A DNA stretch of 64,000 nt from contig NZ_JAGP01000001.1 of NCBI RefSeq assembly GCF_000526715.1, positions 1,550,001-1,614,000 of the forward strand. The letters run 5' to 3'. The notes under the pieces are model-generated. The model worked only from the letters and a program-made list of their open reading frames with translations, was not told where the DNA came from and searched no databases. The position numbers and the translations under genes are program-made. Shown piece after piece: positions 27,280 to 35,198 of this stretch (position 1 is its first letter; the number at the start of each line of letters is the position of its first letter). The stretch comes from Hydrogenovibrio kuenenii DSM 12350 (GTDB lineage: Bacteria; Pseudomonadota; Gammaproteobacteria; Thiomicrospirales; Thiomicrospiraceae).

Positions 27280-27985
27280 TTTGCGCCTTATTTCATCTTT
27301 AGCACTAGTTGCTGGACTGTCTTTCAGTCAGTCCTCTATGGCTCAAGAAACTCAGTCAGAACAACCTCAAACGGATTACACGCATTATGTAACAGACTCT
27401 GTTCAAATCCCTTTGAGAACTCAACCTGGCTATAAATATAAAATACTGCGACTTCTTAAATCTGGTACACCTGTGTCAATTCTGGAAGTAAATGACGATG
27501 GCTGGACTAAGCTTTCATACAACTATAAAGGTGAAGACATCATCGGTTGGATGCCGTCAAGTGTATTACTAAACCAACCAATCGCACGTGTTCGACTAGC
27601 GAAACAGATTGAAAAAACTTCCCATATAGAGAAAAAACTCAATCAAGCACTCCAAGAGAAATCAACTTTAAACTCTCGCTTTAATGATGTTAATAATGAG
27701 TTAAAGAAGACCAAAGAAAGTAATTTCAAGCTGCAAAAACAATTAACTGAAATACAATCTATCTCAGGCAAAACGATTGAACTACATGAACAAAACCAAC
27801 AGTTCATGCAGGATATTAGCAAGCTGAAATCCGACAATGCCATCCTAAAAGAGCAAATTAGCCAGGCTGGTGATGTCGTTCAACGCCAATGGTTTTTAAC
27901 TGGTGGTGGCGTTTTACTACTTGGTTTATTAATAGGTCGTTTCTTACGCTTGCCAAACAGACGTAACAAATGGGGCTCTTTATAA
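27257..27985 (+). CDS. SH3-domain, coiled-coil membrane protein (YgiM-like)
   Basis: 242 residues. Order of parts: signal peptide (residues 1-29, ending SSMAQE), a bacterial SH3 domain (about 42-115, [23 protein letters not shown]...GWMPSSVLL), a long coiled coil (about 120-205) and one C-terminal membrane helix ([19 protein letters not shown]) with a basic tail. This is the layout of the YgiM/TIGR04211 family. It would sit in the periplasm anchored by its C-terminus. Function is not established. Start overlaps valS by 23 nt. Confidence 0.88.
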   Translation: MKKSVKSNLRLISSLALVAGLSFSQSSMAQETQSEQPQTDYTHYVTDSVQIPLRTQPGYKYKILRLLKSGTPVSILEVNDDGWTKLSYNYKGEDIIGWMPSSVLLNQPIARVRLAKQIEKTSHIEKKLNQALQEKSTLNSRFNDVNNELKKTKESNFKLQKQLTEIQSISGKTIELHEQNQQFMQDISKLKSDNAILKEQISQAGDVVQRQWFLTGGGVLLLGLLIGRFLRLPNRRNKWGSL

Positions 27986-28012
27986 TTCAAAATTGATTGA
28001 GACTACCGACAT

Positions 28013-28043
28013 AAAAAACGCGCCTTATTGGCGCGTTTTTTTT
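28013..28043 (+). terminator. Terminator shared by the valS operon and dsbC
   Basis: Stem AAAAAACGCGCC / GGCGCGTTTTTT with loop TTATT. Bidirectional, lying between the convergent SH3 gene and dsbC. Confidence 0.92.
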
Positions 28044-28063
28044 ATTTTCAAAACTTTTCTTGA

Positions 28064-28789
28064 TCAACCAGCGCTACTACCAACCAATTTTTGAATCAAA
28101 TCCTTAGGTGAAATGTAACCAGGAATCATTTCTCCATCATCTAACAAGATATTAGGGGTTCCATTAATTCTCAGCAATTCAACTAACTTCAAATCATCTA
28201 TTACAGGATTTGGACAAGTTTTCATCGGAATTTTTTTGCCCATCATCACCTTGTCTAAAGACTCTCGTCGATCACTAGAACACCAGACAGCGACAGACTT
28301 TTTATAGGATTCAGAGCCTACGCCTGCTCGAGGAAAAGACAAGTAACGAACTTTAATTCCTGCTGACGTCAGTTTAGGAATATCATCATGAAGTTTACGG
28401 CAGTAAGGGCAATCAATATCAGAGAAAACCGTAATTGTATGCTTGGCTTTTCCCTTAGCAGGATAAACAATCATTTTAGATTCATCCAAACCATTTAAAA
28501 CTGCTTTTCGTTGCGCATTCTCGACAGCATTCGTAATATTCTTACGTGTTTTTAAATCAATCAAATCACCTGAAAACACATAACGCCCACTATCATCCAT
28601 AAACAACACACGCGTTCCCAAAACCACTTGATAAAGACCAGGAACAACACTTGGCGAAATTTTCGCTTGTGCTGCATTCGGGGTTATATGCTGCAGTGTA
28701 TTACGTATGGTATTTTCATCTGCATAGGCATTGGTAACGACTGTTGCCGTTGTAACCAACATCGCCAGTAGTGAACGCTTAAAATACAT
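28064..28789 (-). CDS. dsbC: Thiol:disulfide interchange protein DsbC-like
   Basis: Periplasmic disulfide isomerase. 241 residues: signal peptide (1-23, ending NAYADE), an N-terminal dimerisation domain with VLFMDDSGRYVFSGDLIDLKT, and a thioredoxin-fold domain with the active site SDIDCPYCRKLH near residue 125. E. coli DsbC has CGYC, and CPYC here may shift the redox potential. A further cysteine pair (AVWCSSD...KTCPNP) matches the structural disulfide of the family. It lies 102 nt after xerD on the minus strand by coordinates, xerD being downstream. Confidence 0.93.
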   Translation of the reverse strand: MYFKRSLLAMLVTTATVVTNAYADENTIRNTLQHITPNAAQAKISPSVVPGLYQVVLGTRVLFMDDSGRYVFSGDLIDLKTRKNITNAVENAQRKAVLNGLDESKMIVYPAKGKAKHTITVFSDIDCPYCRKLHDDIPKLTSAGIKVRYLSFPRAGVGSESYKKSVAVWCSSDRRESLDKVMMGKKIPMKTCPNPVIDDLKLVELLRINGTPNILLDDGEMIPGYISPKDLIQKLVGSSAG

Positions 28790-28891
28790 GTTTTTATCTC
28801 AACTCTTTATTAATTGTTTATCTAATTAGAATTGTAATAGATTCCATTTAAATTAACAGATTAAACCCTGAATGAAAGGTTAATAATCAGC

Positions 28892-29788
28892 TTAAGCCCT
28901 AGGATGATGTTGCTGATGGAGTTTCTGCAACCTCTCCTTTGCAACATGAGTATAGATTTGCGTCGTTGATAAATCAGAGTGACCGAGCAGCAACTGAACA
29001 GTTCTTAAGTCTGCGCCGTGGTTAATTAAATGCGTTGCAAAAGCATGACGCAATCCATGGGGAGATAGCTTCACATGAATATCGGCTTCAAATGCCAAGT
29101 TTTTGATTCTGTGCCACAATGTTTGTCTTGTCATAGGCCTTCCCAAACGAGAAACAAACAAAGTATCGACCCACTTTTTACCCGCCAGTACCGGTCTTGA
29201 TGATTCTAGGTAGCTTTTCAAAGCATCAATGGCTAACTCACCTATTGGGACAATACGCTCTTTATTCCCTTTACCAACTACTCGGACGAGTCCTGCAGAC
29301 AAATTCAACTGCTCATAAGGCAAGGTCACGACTTCTGATACTCGAAGACCTGAAGCATACATTAACTCCAAAATTGCTTTATCTCTTAAACCTAAGGGGG
29401 TCGTTATATCTGGTGCTAAAAGAAAACGTTCCACTTGGCTCTCTGACAAAACCTTGGGAATTGATCGGGTAATTTTGGGGGATTTGAGTTTAGCGGTAGG
29501 ATCAATCTCAATTACTTTTTGCGCAAGTAAATAGAGCGCAAAACGTTTTAAAGAGGAAATGAGCCTTGCAATAGATTTTGCACTTTTACCTTGCTCAAAC
29601 TGACCATAAATAAAATCTTCCAACTGCTGAGAAGAAACAGTTTTAAAGTCATCGAACTCTACCCCAGCCTGGCAGATTTTTATATCACGACGATAAGCAG
29701 CAAGTGTGTTTTCACTTAACCCCTCATTAAACCTGAGAAATTGAAGAAAGGTAGTTAACTGTATTTTGAAAGGAGAATCTGAAGCCAT
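28892..29788 (-). CDS. xerD: Tyrosine site-specific recombinase XerD
   Basis: Partner of XerC in resolving chromosome dimers at dif. 298 residues, the same length as E. coli XerD. Seen: N-terminal SAM-like core-binding domain (LSENTLAAYRRD) and catalytic residues in ASGLRVSE (Arg), VVGKGNKERIVP (Lys), LSPHGLRHAFATHL (His/Arg), LLGHSDLSTTQIYTH (His and Tyr nucleophile). Residues 37-42 (KICQAG) are encoded by a copy of the dispersed repeat and replace the usual sequence there. dsbC follows downstream, an arrangement seen in other gammaproteobacteria. Confidence 0.94.
   Translation of the reverse strand: MASDSPFKIQLTTFLQFLRFNEGLSENTLAAYRRDIKICQAGVEFDDFKTVSSQQLEDFIYGQFEQGKSAKSIARLISSLKRFALYLLAQKVIEIDPTAKLKSPKITRSIPKVLSESQVERFLLAPDITTPLGLRDKAILELMYASGLRVSEVVTLPYEQLNLSAGLVRVVGKGNKERIVPIGELAIDALKSYLESSRPVLAGKKWVDTLFVSRLGRPMTRQTLWHRIKNLAFEADIHVKLSPHGLRHAFATHLINHGADLRTVQLLLGHSDLSTTQIYTHVAKERLQKLHQQHHPRA
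29663..29680 (-). repeat. Dispersed 18-bp element, copy 5 (inside xerD)
   Basis: Exact AAAATCTGCCAGGCTGGG, sense to xerD, read as Lys-Ile-Cys-Gln-Ala-Gly (residues 37-42). It falls in the N-terminal core-binding domain right after AYRRDI. Confidence 0.88.
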
Positions 29789-29816
29789 AGTCTGTATTAA
29801 AACACAAAGCTACAAA

Positions 29817-29844
29817 TAAAAAAGGCACTCAATTGAGTGCCTTT
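29817..29844 (-). terminator. Terminator of the rpsP-rimM-trmD-rplS operon
   Basis: AAAGGCACTCAATTGAGTGCCTTT is a perfect 24-bp palindrome (longest arm 12 bp) followed by a T-run on the minus strand, 13 bp after the rplS stop. Confidence 0.9.
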
Positions 29845-29857
29845 ATGAAAAAAGTAA

Positions 29858-30205
29858 TTAAACTTTTTCTTTGATTCTTGCTGCTCTACCAGATAGGTTA
29901 CGAAGATAGTAAAGCTTAGCACGACGAACCGCACCACGACGCTTAACTTCAACAGAATCAACCAATGGGCTGTAAGTTTGGAACGTACGCTCAACACCTA
30001 CACCATGAGAAATCTTACGAACTGTAAATGAAGAGTTCAAACCACGGTTTTTCTTCGCGATAACAACACCTTCATAAGCCTGAAGACGTTCGTTAGTTCC
30101 TTCTTTTACTTTTACTTGTACAACAATTGTGTCACCCGCAGAAAACTTTGGAAGTTCTTTGCTCATTTGTTCCGCTTCAATACGCGCAATAATTGGGTTT
30201 TTCAT
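29858..30205 (-). CDS. rplS: 50S ribosomal protein L19
   Basis: 115 residues. Seen: [49 protein letters not shown] and the basic tail [21 protein letters not shown]. All are L19 features. It is the last gene of the conserved rpsP-rimM-trmD-rplS operon, 106 nt after trmD and just before a terminator. Confidence 0.98.
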   Translation of the reverse strand: MKNPIIARIEAEQMSKELPKFSAGDTIVVQVKVKEGTNERLQAYEGVVIAKKNRGLNSSFTVRKISHGVGVERTFQTYSPLVDSVEVKRRGAVRRAKLYYLRNLSGRAARIKEKV

Positions 30206-30311
30206 TTTTATGCTCTCTTATTTATCAAAGTCTTCATTAAAACTTTGAAATGTACTTTATCCAACAATACACAGACCAGCTGCCAGAGGTTGAATCCAAA
30301 TTGTTATACGA

Positions 30312-31019
30312 CTATCTATTGTCTTGTTGTTTCAACAAATAAGTCGCATATAGGTCCGGACGCTTTTGCGCCGTCCTTTCGAGTTTTTGCGCCATTCGCC
30401 ATGCATCAATCTTAGCATGGTTACCCTGTTGCAAAACCTCTGGCACTTTCATACCATCGACCTCTACAGGTCTTGTGTAATGCGGACAATCTAATAAACC
30501 ATCCGAAAACGAATCTTGCTCGGCTGACTGGCTATGGCCTAATGCGCCAGGCAATAAACGAATCAATCCATCCATAAGCATCATGGCTGGTAACTCACCG
30601 CCACTGACAACGAAATCTCCTACACAGATTTCCTCATCAACTTCTGCATGAATAAAACGCTCATCAACCCCTTCATAACGACCACAAACTAAGGTTAAAT
30701 TTGGTTTTTCAACCAAAGCTTCAAGCTTAGCTTGTGTCAAAGGCGTTCCCTGAGGTGAGAGATAAACCACATAAGGCTTTACACCAATTGATGCTTTAAT
30801 CGCATCAACCGAGTCCTTCAGAGGTTGATATTTCATCAACATCCCCGGACCGCCACCATAAGGTCTATCATCAACAGTTTGATGAACATCCGTCGTAAAC
30901 TGACGGGGGTTCCAACCATTAAAGCTATAAAGGCCTTGTTGCAACGCTCTACTAGAAACACCAGAAGCATTGATTGCTTCAAACATTTCTGGAAAAAGCG
31001 TAATGACATCAAAGCGCAT
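30312..31019 (-). CDS. trmD: tRNA (guanine-N1)-methyltransferase
   Basis: Methylates G37 of tRNAs, preventing frameshifting. 235 residues, SPOUT knot fold. Seen: [13 protein letters not shown] at the N-terminus, [26 protein letters not shown] and the knot region [12 protein letters not shown]-like segment (here [16 protein letters not shown]) with [17 protein letters not shown]. It lies 20 nt after rimM. Confidence 0.98.
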   Translation of the reverse strand: MRFDVITLFPEMFEAINASGVSSRALQQGLYSFNGWNPRQFTTDVHQTVDDRPYGGGPGMLMKYQPLKDSVDAIKASIGVKPYVVYLSPQGTPLTQAKLEALVEKPNLTLVCGRYEGVDERFIHAEVDEEICVGDFVVSGGELPAMMLMDGLIRLLPGALGHSQSAEQDSFSDGLLDCPHYTRPVEVDGMKVPEVLQQGNHAKIDAWRMAQKLERTAQKRPDLYATYLLKQQDNR

Positions 31020-31039
31020 AGCTCACTCCATACAAGGGA

Positions 31040-31570
31040 TTAGGCTTCGCTATCATCCCAGTCAACTTGGATATGTTTGCTTTCAACATCCACATCCAAA
31101 ATAAAAGTTCCTTCGACAAACGGAATCAAGGTTGAATGGTCATCTTGTTCAATACGCAGAACATCATGTGCACCAGTCTCAACCAAGGAAGTCACAACAC
31201 CAAGTGTTTTGCCTTCTTGATTCGTAACCGTACAGCCAATCAACTCGCGCCAATAATAACCATCATCCGCATCAGGAAGCTGCTCAGGCTCAATCGCGAT
31301 TTCACACCCCATATAGAGGCGAGCTTCATCACGATCATCAACGCCATTTAGCTTAGCCGCTAAGGCTTTCCCCCCCTGAAGGAGTTGCCCATCTTCTACG
31401 TCGAAAGTTCGCCACACACCTTGATACTTTATTAGCCAAGGTGAATAGCTAAAAATATTTTCGCGCGGTTCAGTATCGGAAAAAATCTTAACCCAACCTT
31501 TTACGCCAAAAATCCCACTGATTTTTCCTACAATGAGTTTTTCGCCTGACACCGCGCTCATTAACGTCAA
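31040..31570 (-). CDS. rimM: Ribosome maturation factor RimM
   Basis: Assists assembly of the 30S head around S19. 176 residues in two parts: an N-terminal RimM barrel (VGKISGIFGVKGWVKIFSDTEP) and a C-terminal PRC-barrel (YYWRELIGCTVTNQEGKTLGVVTSLVETGAHDVL, ILDVDVESKHIQVDW). It lies 10 nt after rpsP. Confidence 0.97.
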   Translation of the reverse strand: MTLMSAVSGEKLIVGKISGIFGVKGWVKIFSDTEPRENIFSYSPWLIKYQGVWRTFDVEDGQLLQGGKALAAKLNGVDDRDEARLYMGCEIAIEPEQLPDADDGYYWRELIGCTVTNQEGKTLGVVTSLVETGAHDVLRIEQDDHSTLIPFVEGTFILDVDVESKHIQVDWDDSEA

Positions 31571-31580
31571 AGTTTTCTAA

Positions 31581-31820
31581 TTACTTAGCGTCTTTTACTA
31601 GTTTTTGAACTCTAGGGCTCATTTGAGCGCCTTGAGCAACCCAGTGATCAATTCTCGCAGTATCAAGACGAAGAACTTCTTCTGATCCTTTAGCAGTAGG
31701 GTTATAAAAACCTACTTGCTCAATGAAACGACCTGTTGCTTTGTGACGTTGGTCAGCAACCATAAGACGGTAATAAGGGTTCTTTTTTGCTCCACCACGT
31801 GCTAAACGAATAACGACCAT
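31581..31820 (-). CDS. rpsP: 30S ribosomal protein S16
   Basis: 79 residues from the ATG at 31818-31820, which gives the family start [25 protein letters not shown] longer in-frame ATG at 31871 would add 17 unrelated residues. Seen also: [11 protein letters not shown] and [18 protein letters not shown]. First gene of the rpsP operon with a GGAG-type ribosome site just upstream. Confidence 0.97.
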   Translation of the reverse strand: MVVIRLARGGAKKNPYYRLMVADQRHKATGRFIEQVGFYNPTAKGSEEVLRLDTARIDHWVAQGAQMSPRVQKLVKDAK

Positions 31821-32120
31821 GAATTTTCTCCTAATATCTTGATCTGCGAAGGCAGGAAATCCTACCCACAATTTCTTCTATATTTATGCACCTAAGTTAT
31901 TGATACATAAAATCTTGTTTAATTCCATTTCGGAAATCGGGGATTATAAGTATTTTCTCAATCAAAATCAAACACTTTACTCACCAAAAACCTTTTAACT
32001 GCAACATAAATTCATTTGTTTCTATGGAAACTCTGTTTGCTACAGATTATTACTAGCAAAATACCCTATACAATAAATGAGGTTTGTTAGAATGAATTAT
32101 GCATATCGAAAGGAAATACG
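31821..32120. other. Divergent control region, rpsP operon / response regulator
   Basis: 300 bp with no gene. It contains the rpsP promoter at 31943-31971 on the minus strand, an S16 leader of about 115 nt, and on the plus side an AAAGGAAA ribosome site before the response regulator. No clear promoter for the regulator gene could be assigned. Confidence 0.7.
31943..31971 (-). promoter_or_regulatory. Promoter of the rpsP operon
   Basis: TTGATT, 17 bp, TATAAT on the minus strand: perfect -10 and a 4 of 6 -35 at ideal spacing. Predicted start near 31936. Confidence 0.7.
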
Positions 32121-32498
32121 ATGGCGCTTATCCTGATGGTTGATGATTCTAATGTCACGCGTTCTCTTGTCAAGTTGACACTGGAAACATTACACAACGT
32201 ACAAGTAGATACTGCAGAAAATGCTGAACAGGCTCTATCTCTCTGTAAAAAGACAGACTATGACATTCTGATTTTGGATTACGTAATGCCAAACCAAACA
32301 GGCCTTGACTTAATCACATCACTAAACCAGTTAAACCTACAAAAACAAACGCCTATTTTTATCCTATCGTCAGAAACGGATAGTGTTCTCAGAAAACGTG
32401 CTCAGAGCCAACAGGTAATAGCTTGGCTGAAAAAACCTTTTCGCCCTCAAACATTATTGGAATTGATTAGCAAAACCTTACCAAAACAATCAAAGTAA
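32121..32498 (+). CDS. Single-domain response regulator (CheY-like)
   Basis: 125 residues, only a receiver domain. Seen: acidic pair Asp8/Asp9 in MVDDSNVTR, the phospho-acceptor Asp53 in ILDYVMPNQTGLDL, a conserved Ser/Thr in FILSSETD and the Lys of LKKPF. No output domain, so it probably works by protein contact. No histidine kinase is nearby. It is convergent with rmuC and lies at the downstream end of the MSHA locus, so a link to surface motility is possible but unproven. Confidence 0.92.
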   Translation: MALILMVDDSNVTRSLVKLTLETLHNVQVDTAENAEQALSLCKKTDYDILILDYVMPNQTGLDLITSLNQLNLQKQTPIFILSSETDSVLRKRAQSQQVIAWLKKPFRPQTLLELISKTLPKQSK

Positions 32499-32508
32499 CG
32501 ATAATACC

Positions 32509-33957
32509 TTACTCTTGCGTAGAGCCCAATAACGGATCACCTTCTGCTTCATCCAATAAATGATTAGGCAGTTCTTTCTTGGTTTTACCCGCCAACTCTT
32601 TTAGCATTTGCGCTTGTCTAATCAAATTACCATTACCCTCAACCATTTGGTTACGTGCTTTATCGTAACTTGCCATAGCCAAACCTAACTGCTTTCCAAC
32701 TTTTTCGAAAGTATCAATAAAGCCTACAAATTTGTCATGCACATCTGCTGCTTTTTTTATCAAGCTGGACGTGTGCTCTGAATGCCGTTCGTAACGCCAT
32801 AACTGCTCAATGGTTTTTAATGTGGTAAATAAAGTTGTTGGCGTAACGACAGCAATGTTTTTCTCAAATGCGGATTCAAACAGAGCTGGATTTTGCTCAA
32901 TCGCCATCAAATAGGCTCCCTCAATTGGAATGAACATCAGTACGAAGTCAGGAGCATTAAGAGTTTCAATATGGTCGTATCTTTTAGTACTTAGAGCCTC
33001 AACATGCTTCTGTAAGCTAACTAGATGAGACTTTATATGTTCTTGACGCAACTTCTCATCTTCAGAGTTTAAAGCTGCTTCATAGGCATTTAACGAAACC
33101 TTAGAGTCGATAATAATGTGTTTGTTATCCGGCAAATTAATAATAACATCAGGTCGTAATCTTTTATTTGTATCAGAGTGAAGTGATTTTTCCCTTTCAT
33201 ACTCTATTCCCAACCTCAAACCGGAACTTTCGAGCATTTTCTCCAGTATCATCTCACCCCAATTACCTTGAAGTTTTTTGTCGCCTTTCAGAGCCTGAGT
33301 TAAACTTTTAGCCTCATGTGACATTGTTTGATTGAGTTCTTTAAGCTGCTTCAACTGCTCAACCAAAGTTGCGCGCCCTTCTATATCTGCTTTATGAGTT
33401 TGATCCATTTTGGATTTAAACTCCGCCAAGCTTTGTTGCAGCGGGCTCAACATTGCACCCAATGCTTCTTTATTTTGATGGTTAATTTGAGCTTGCTTCT
33501 CTTCTAAAATCTGGCTGGATAAACTTTTAAATTCTTGCGATAACGATTGCTTAGCGTTTTCCAACAAACTGAGCTTTTCTTCAAACACAGTCTTATCTGC
33601 TGTTTGCTGCGTTTCAAGCCTTGTAATTTGTGCAACATAATCCTTTTCGTTTTCAAGCAACTTATCAAGTTTTCCTTGCAAAGTATTTAAGCTGCTTTCT
33701 GTAGAGGATAATAGCTGCTCAGCTTGAGCATGGCGTGTATTGAGAACTTGATAGTCTTGCTGTAACTGTCGATAATTTGTTTCAATCTCAGCCTTTTCCT
33801 GTATGGCAGCTTCAAAACTTTGTACCTGCTGCTCTAACTGCCGAGACTTTTCACGTGTTTTAGAGAGTGCTTGAAAAGCTACAAACCACGAAATAAAACT
33901 CCCCAGTGCTACCGCAACTAATAACCAAACCATATAGTTTGTTTCCACAGCTAACAT
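32509..33957 (-). CDS. rmuC: DNA recombination protein RmuC-like
   Basis: RmuC family, implicated in limiting recombination at inverted repeats. 482 residues: one N-terminal membrane helix (about 8-28, MVWLLVAVALGSFISWFVAF), a long coiled coil (about 30-200), then the RmuC nuclease-like domain (LQGNWGEMILEKMLESSGL, RPDVIINLPDNKHIIIDSKVSLNAYE, FMLIFIPIEGA-like). The start is uncertain: the ATG at 33955-33957 lies 3 nt after the mshK stop, and Met9 (33933) has a better GGAA ribosome site. Either way it is co-transcribed with the pilus genes. Confidence 0.93.
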   Translation of the reverse strand: MLAVETNYMVWLLVAVALGSFISWFVAFQALSKTREKSRQLEQQVQSFEAAIQEKAEIETNYRQLQQDYQVLNTRHAQAEQLLSSTESSLNTLQGKLDKLLENEKDYVAQITRLETQQTADKTVFEEKLSLLENAKQSLSQEFKSLSSQILEEKQAQINHQNKEALGAMLSPLQQSLAEFKSKMDQTHKADIEGRATLVEQLKQLKELNQTMSHEAKSLTQALKGDKKLQGNWGEMILEKMLESSGLRLGIEYEREKSLHSDTNKRLRPDVIINLPDNKHIIIDSKVSLNAYEAALNSEDEKLRQEHIKSHLVSLQKHVEALSTKRYDHIETLNAPDFVLMFIPIEGAYLMAIEQNPALFESAFEKNIAVVTPTTLFTTLKTIEQLWRYERHSEHTSSLIKKAADVHDKFVGFIDTFEKVGKQLGLAMASYDKARNQMVEGNGNLIRQAQMLKELAGKTKKELPNHLLDEAEGDPLLGSTQE

Positions 33958-33959
33958 AT

Positions 33960-34550
33960 TTATTTCGCCGCCTGAGTTAAACGCTGTAGCGTTTTAAGTT
34001 CAGCACTGAGATCAAGTCGTTTTTCATCTTCCGTTAAAGCGGAAACTGCGGAAGGAGTATTCAATTTGAGCTTTTCCTTTTGTTTTATGGGGGTAACAAC
34101 ATAGGTTTTTTCCACTTTGCCTTTTACAGGTACATAAGTCTCCCCAACTTTTAGCCGGATAACTTTACCGTGTAATGAGACCTTCGTAGAACTTGTATTT
34201 GTTTGCCCTTGATGCACTTTATAACCCGCTTTCGAGCTTTTGACATATTGTCCATTTAAACGAAAACTTTGGCCTTCCGGTGTCGTAATAATAGATGACA
34301 AAGAAAGGTCAGGGGCCAGCCTGGCAGATTTTGTTTTTTTTGCAATCGGCTTTTTATCCGTTTCTGTCTGCGTTTTCACCTGCTGCTTTTGTAAATAAGC
34401 TTTTCGCTGCTGCTCTATTAATGCTCGTTGCTGAGGAGATAGAAAAATCTTACCCAAACTTTCTGCGGCATAAACAGGCGGCCTCACAAGAAAAAGTGCT
34501 ACAAAAAAAATTGTCTTATATAAGCCTAGTTTCAAAAATGTTTCCCGCAT
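33960..34550 (-). CDS. mshK: MshK/PilP-like periplasmic pilus assembly protein
   Basis: 196 residues with an N-terminal hydrophobic export segment (about 9-27, ending VYAAESL), a basic, Gln/Lys-rich middle and a small C-terminal beta-rich part with VHQGQTNTSSTKVSLHGKVIRLKVGETYVPVKG. Placed as MshK by its position after the MshJ-like gene and by its architecture, because sequence similarity is not obvious by eye. MshK/PilP-type proteins link the inner-membrane platform to the secretin. Its codons 73-79 carry a copy of the dispersed repeat. Confidence 0.65.
   Translation of the reverse strand: MRETFLKLGLYKTIFFVALFLVRPPVYAAESLGKIFLSPQQRALIEQQRKAYLQKQQVKTQTETDKKPIAKKTKSARLAPDLSLSSIITTPEGQSFRLNGQYVKSSKAGYKVHQGQTNTSSTKVSLHGKVIRLKVGETYVPVKGKVEKTYVVTPIKQKEKLKLNTPSAVSALTEDEKRLDLSAELKTLQRLTQAAK
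34315..34332 (-). repeat. Dispersed 18-bp element, copy 6 (inside mshK-like gene)
   Basis: AAAATCTGCCAGGCTGGC, 17 of 18 to consensus, sense to the gene but in a different codon phase from the xerD and pabB copies, giving Lys-Ser-Ala-Arg-Leu-Ala. Confidence 0.8.
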
Positions 34551-34553
34551 AAA

Positions 34554-35198
34554 TTAATTTTCTTCCAAACGAAATGGTTTTGGTTTAGCTTGAAACAATA
34601 TCAAAGTACATTTTGCATCAAATAAAGAAGTATTTGGAGTGAATTTTGGCTTTTGCAACACTTCATTATGTGCAATTATTTCACATCCTTTAACCAAGAA
34701 TAACGGTGTAATATGCTTATGAATCCGCTCCAGAACCCTTAGCAGATCTAGATCCGACACCAACCCCATCGTTAAATGCAATTGCGTATAATAAAAAATA
34801 TTTTTATTCAATTTAAGATGAGCAACATCGCTCTTTACCAACTGCCTTTCAGCATCAAACTGAAAGTTGAACGGCACTAGATTTAATTGCGTTTTAATTT
34901 TCAATAACTCATCTGTCCATTTAACTCTATCTTGCTGATAAACCAATCCTTCATTTAAGAATGTCTGATATTTCTCACCATAGCTATGGAACAATTGCGC
35001 CTGAGATCTTAAAAACTTAATTTGTTTAAGCAAGTTTTTAAGATGCCGTTCACTCAAATTATTATCATGCTGCAACCCCTTCTGATATTGGAATAGGCCA
35101 TAATTTAACCCACCAAATCCTAACAATAAAATAAGCAAAATAAATGCTGGCTTTTGCACATATTGTCGAAATAAGTTATCAGCAAGGTTTAACTTCAT
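34554..35198 (-). CDS. mshJ: MshJ/PilO-like inner-membrane assembly protein
   Basis: 214 residues with a short cytoplasmic N-terminus, one membrane helix (about 17-35, PAFILLILLLGFGGLNYGLF), a coiled-coil stretch (about 40-100) and a periplasmic domain. That is the PilO/MshJ/GspM plan. It overlaps the stop of the MshI-like gene by one base and sits between it and mshK, matching the I-J-K order of Vibrio MSHA loci. Assignment rests on architecture and order. Confidence 0.75.
   Translation of the reverse strand: MKLNLADNLFRQYVQKPAFILLILLLGFGGLNYGLFQYQKGLQHDNNLSERHLKNLLKQIKFLRSQAQLFHSYGEKYQTFLNEGLVYQQDRVKWTDELLKIKTQLNLVPFNFQFDAERQLVKSDVAHLKLNKNIFYYTQLHLTMGLVSDLDLLRVLERIHKHITPLFLVKGCEIIAHNEVLQKPKFTPNTSLFDAKCTLILFQAKPKPFRLEEN

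Noticed and set aside
27867-27884. GCCAGGCTGGTG in the SH3-protein gene as a ninth element copy
   Set aside because: Only the core matches; the AAAATCT end is mostly lost, so chance similarity cannot be excluded and it is not listed as a copy.
29663-29680. Dispersed 18-bp element as an insertion-sequence end or CRISPR-type repeat
   Set aside because: Copies are kilobases apart, in both orientations, without target duplications, regular spacing or transposase or Cas genes.
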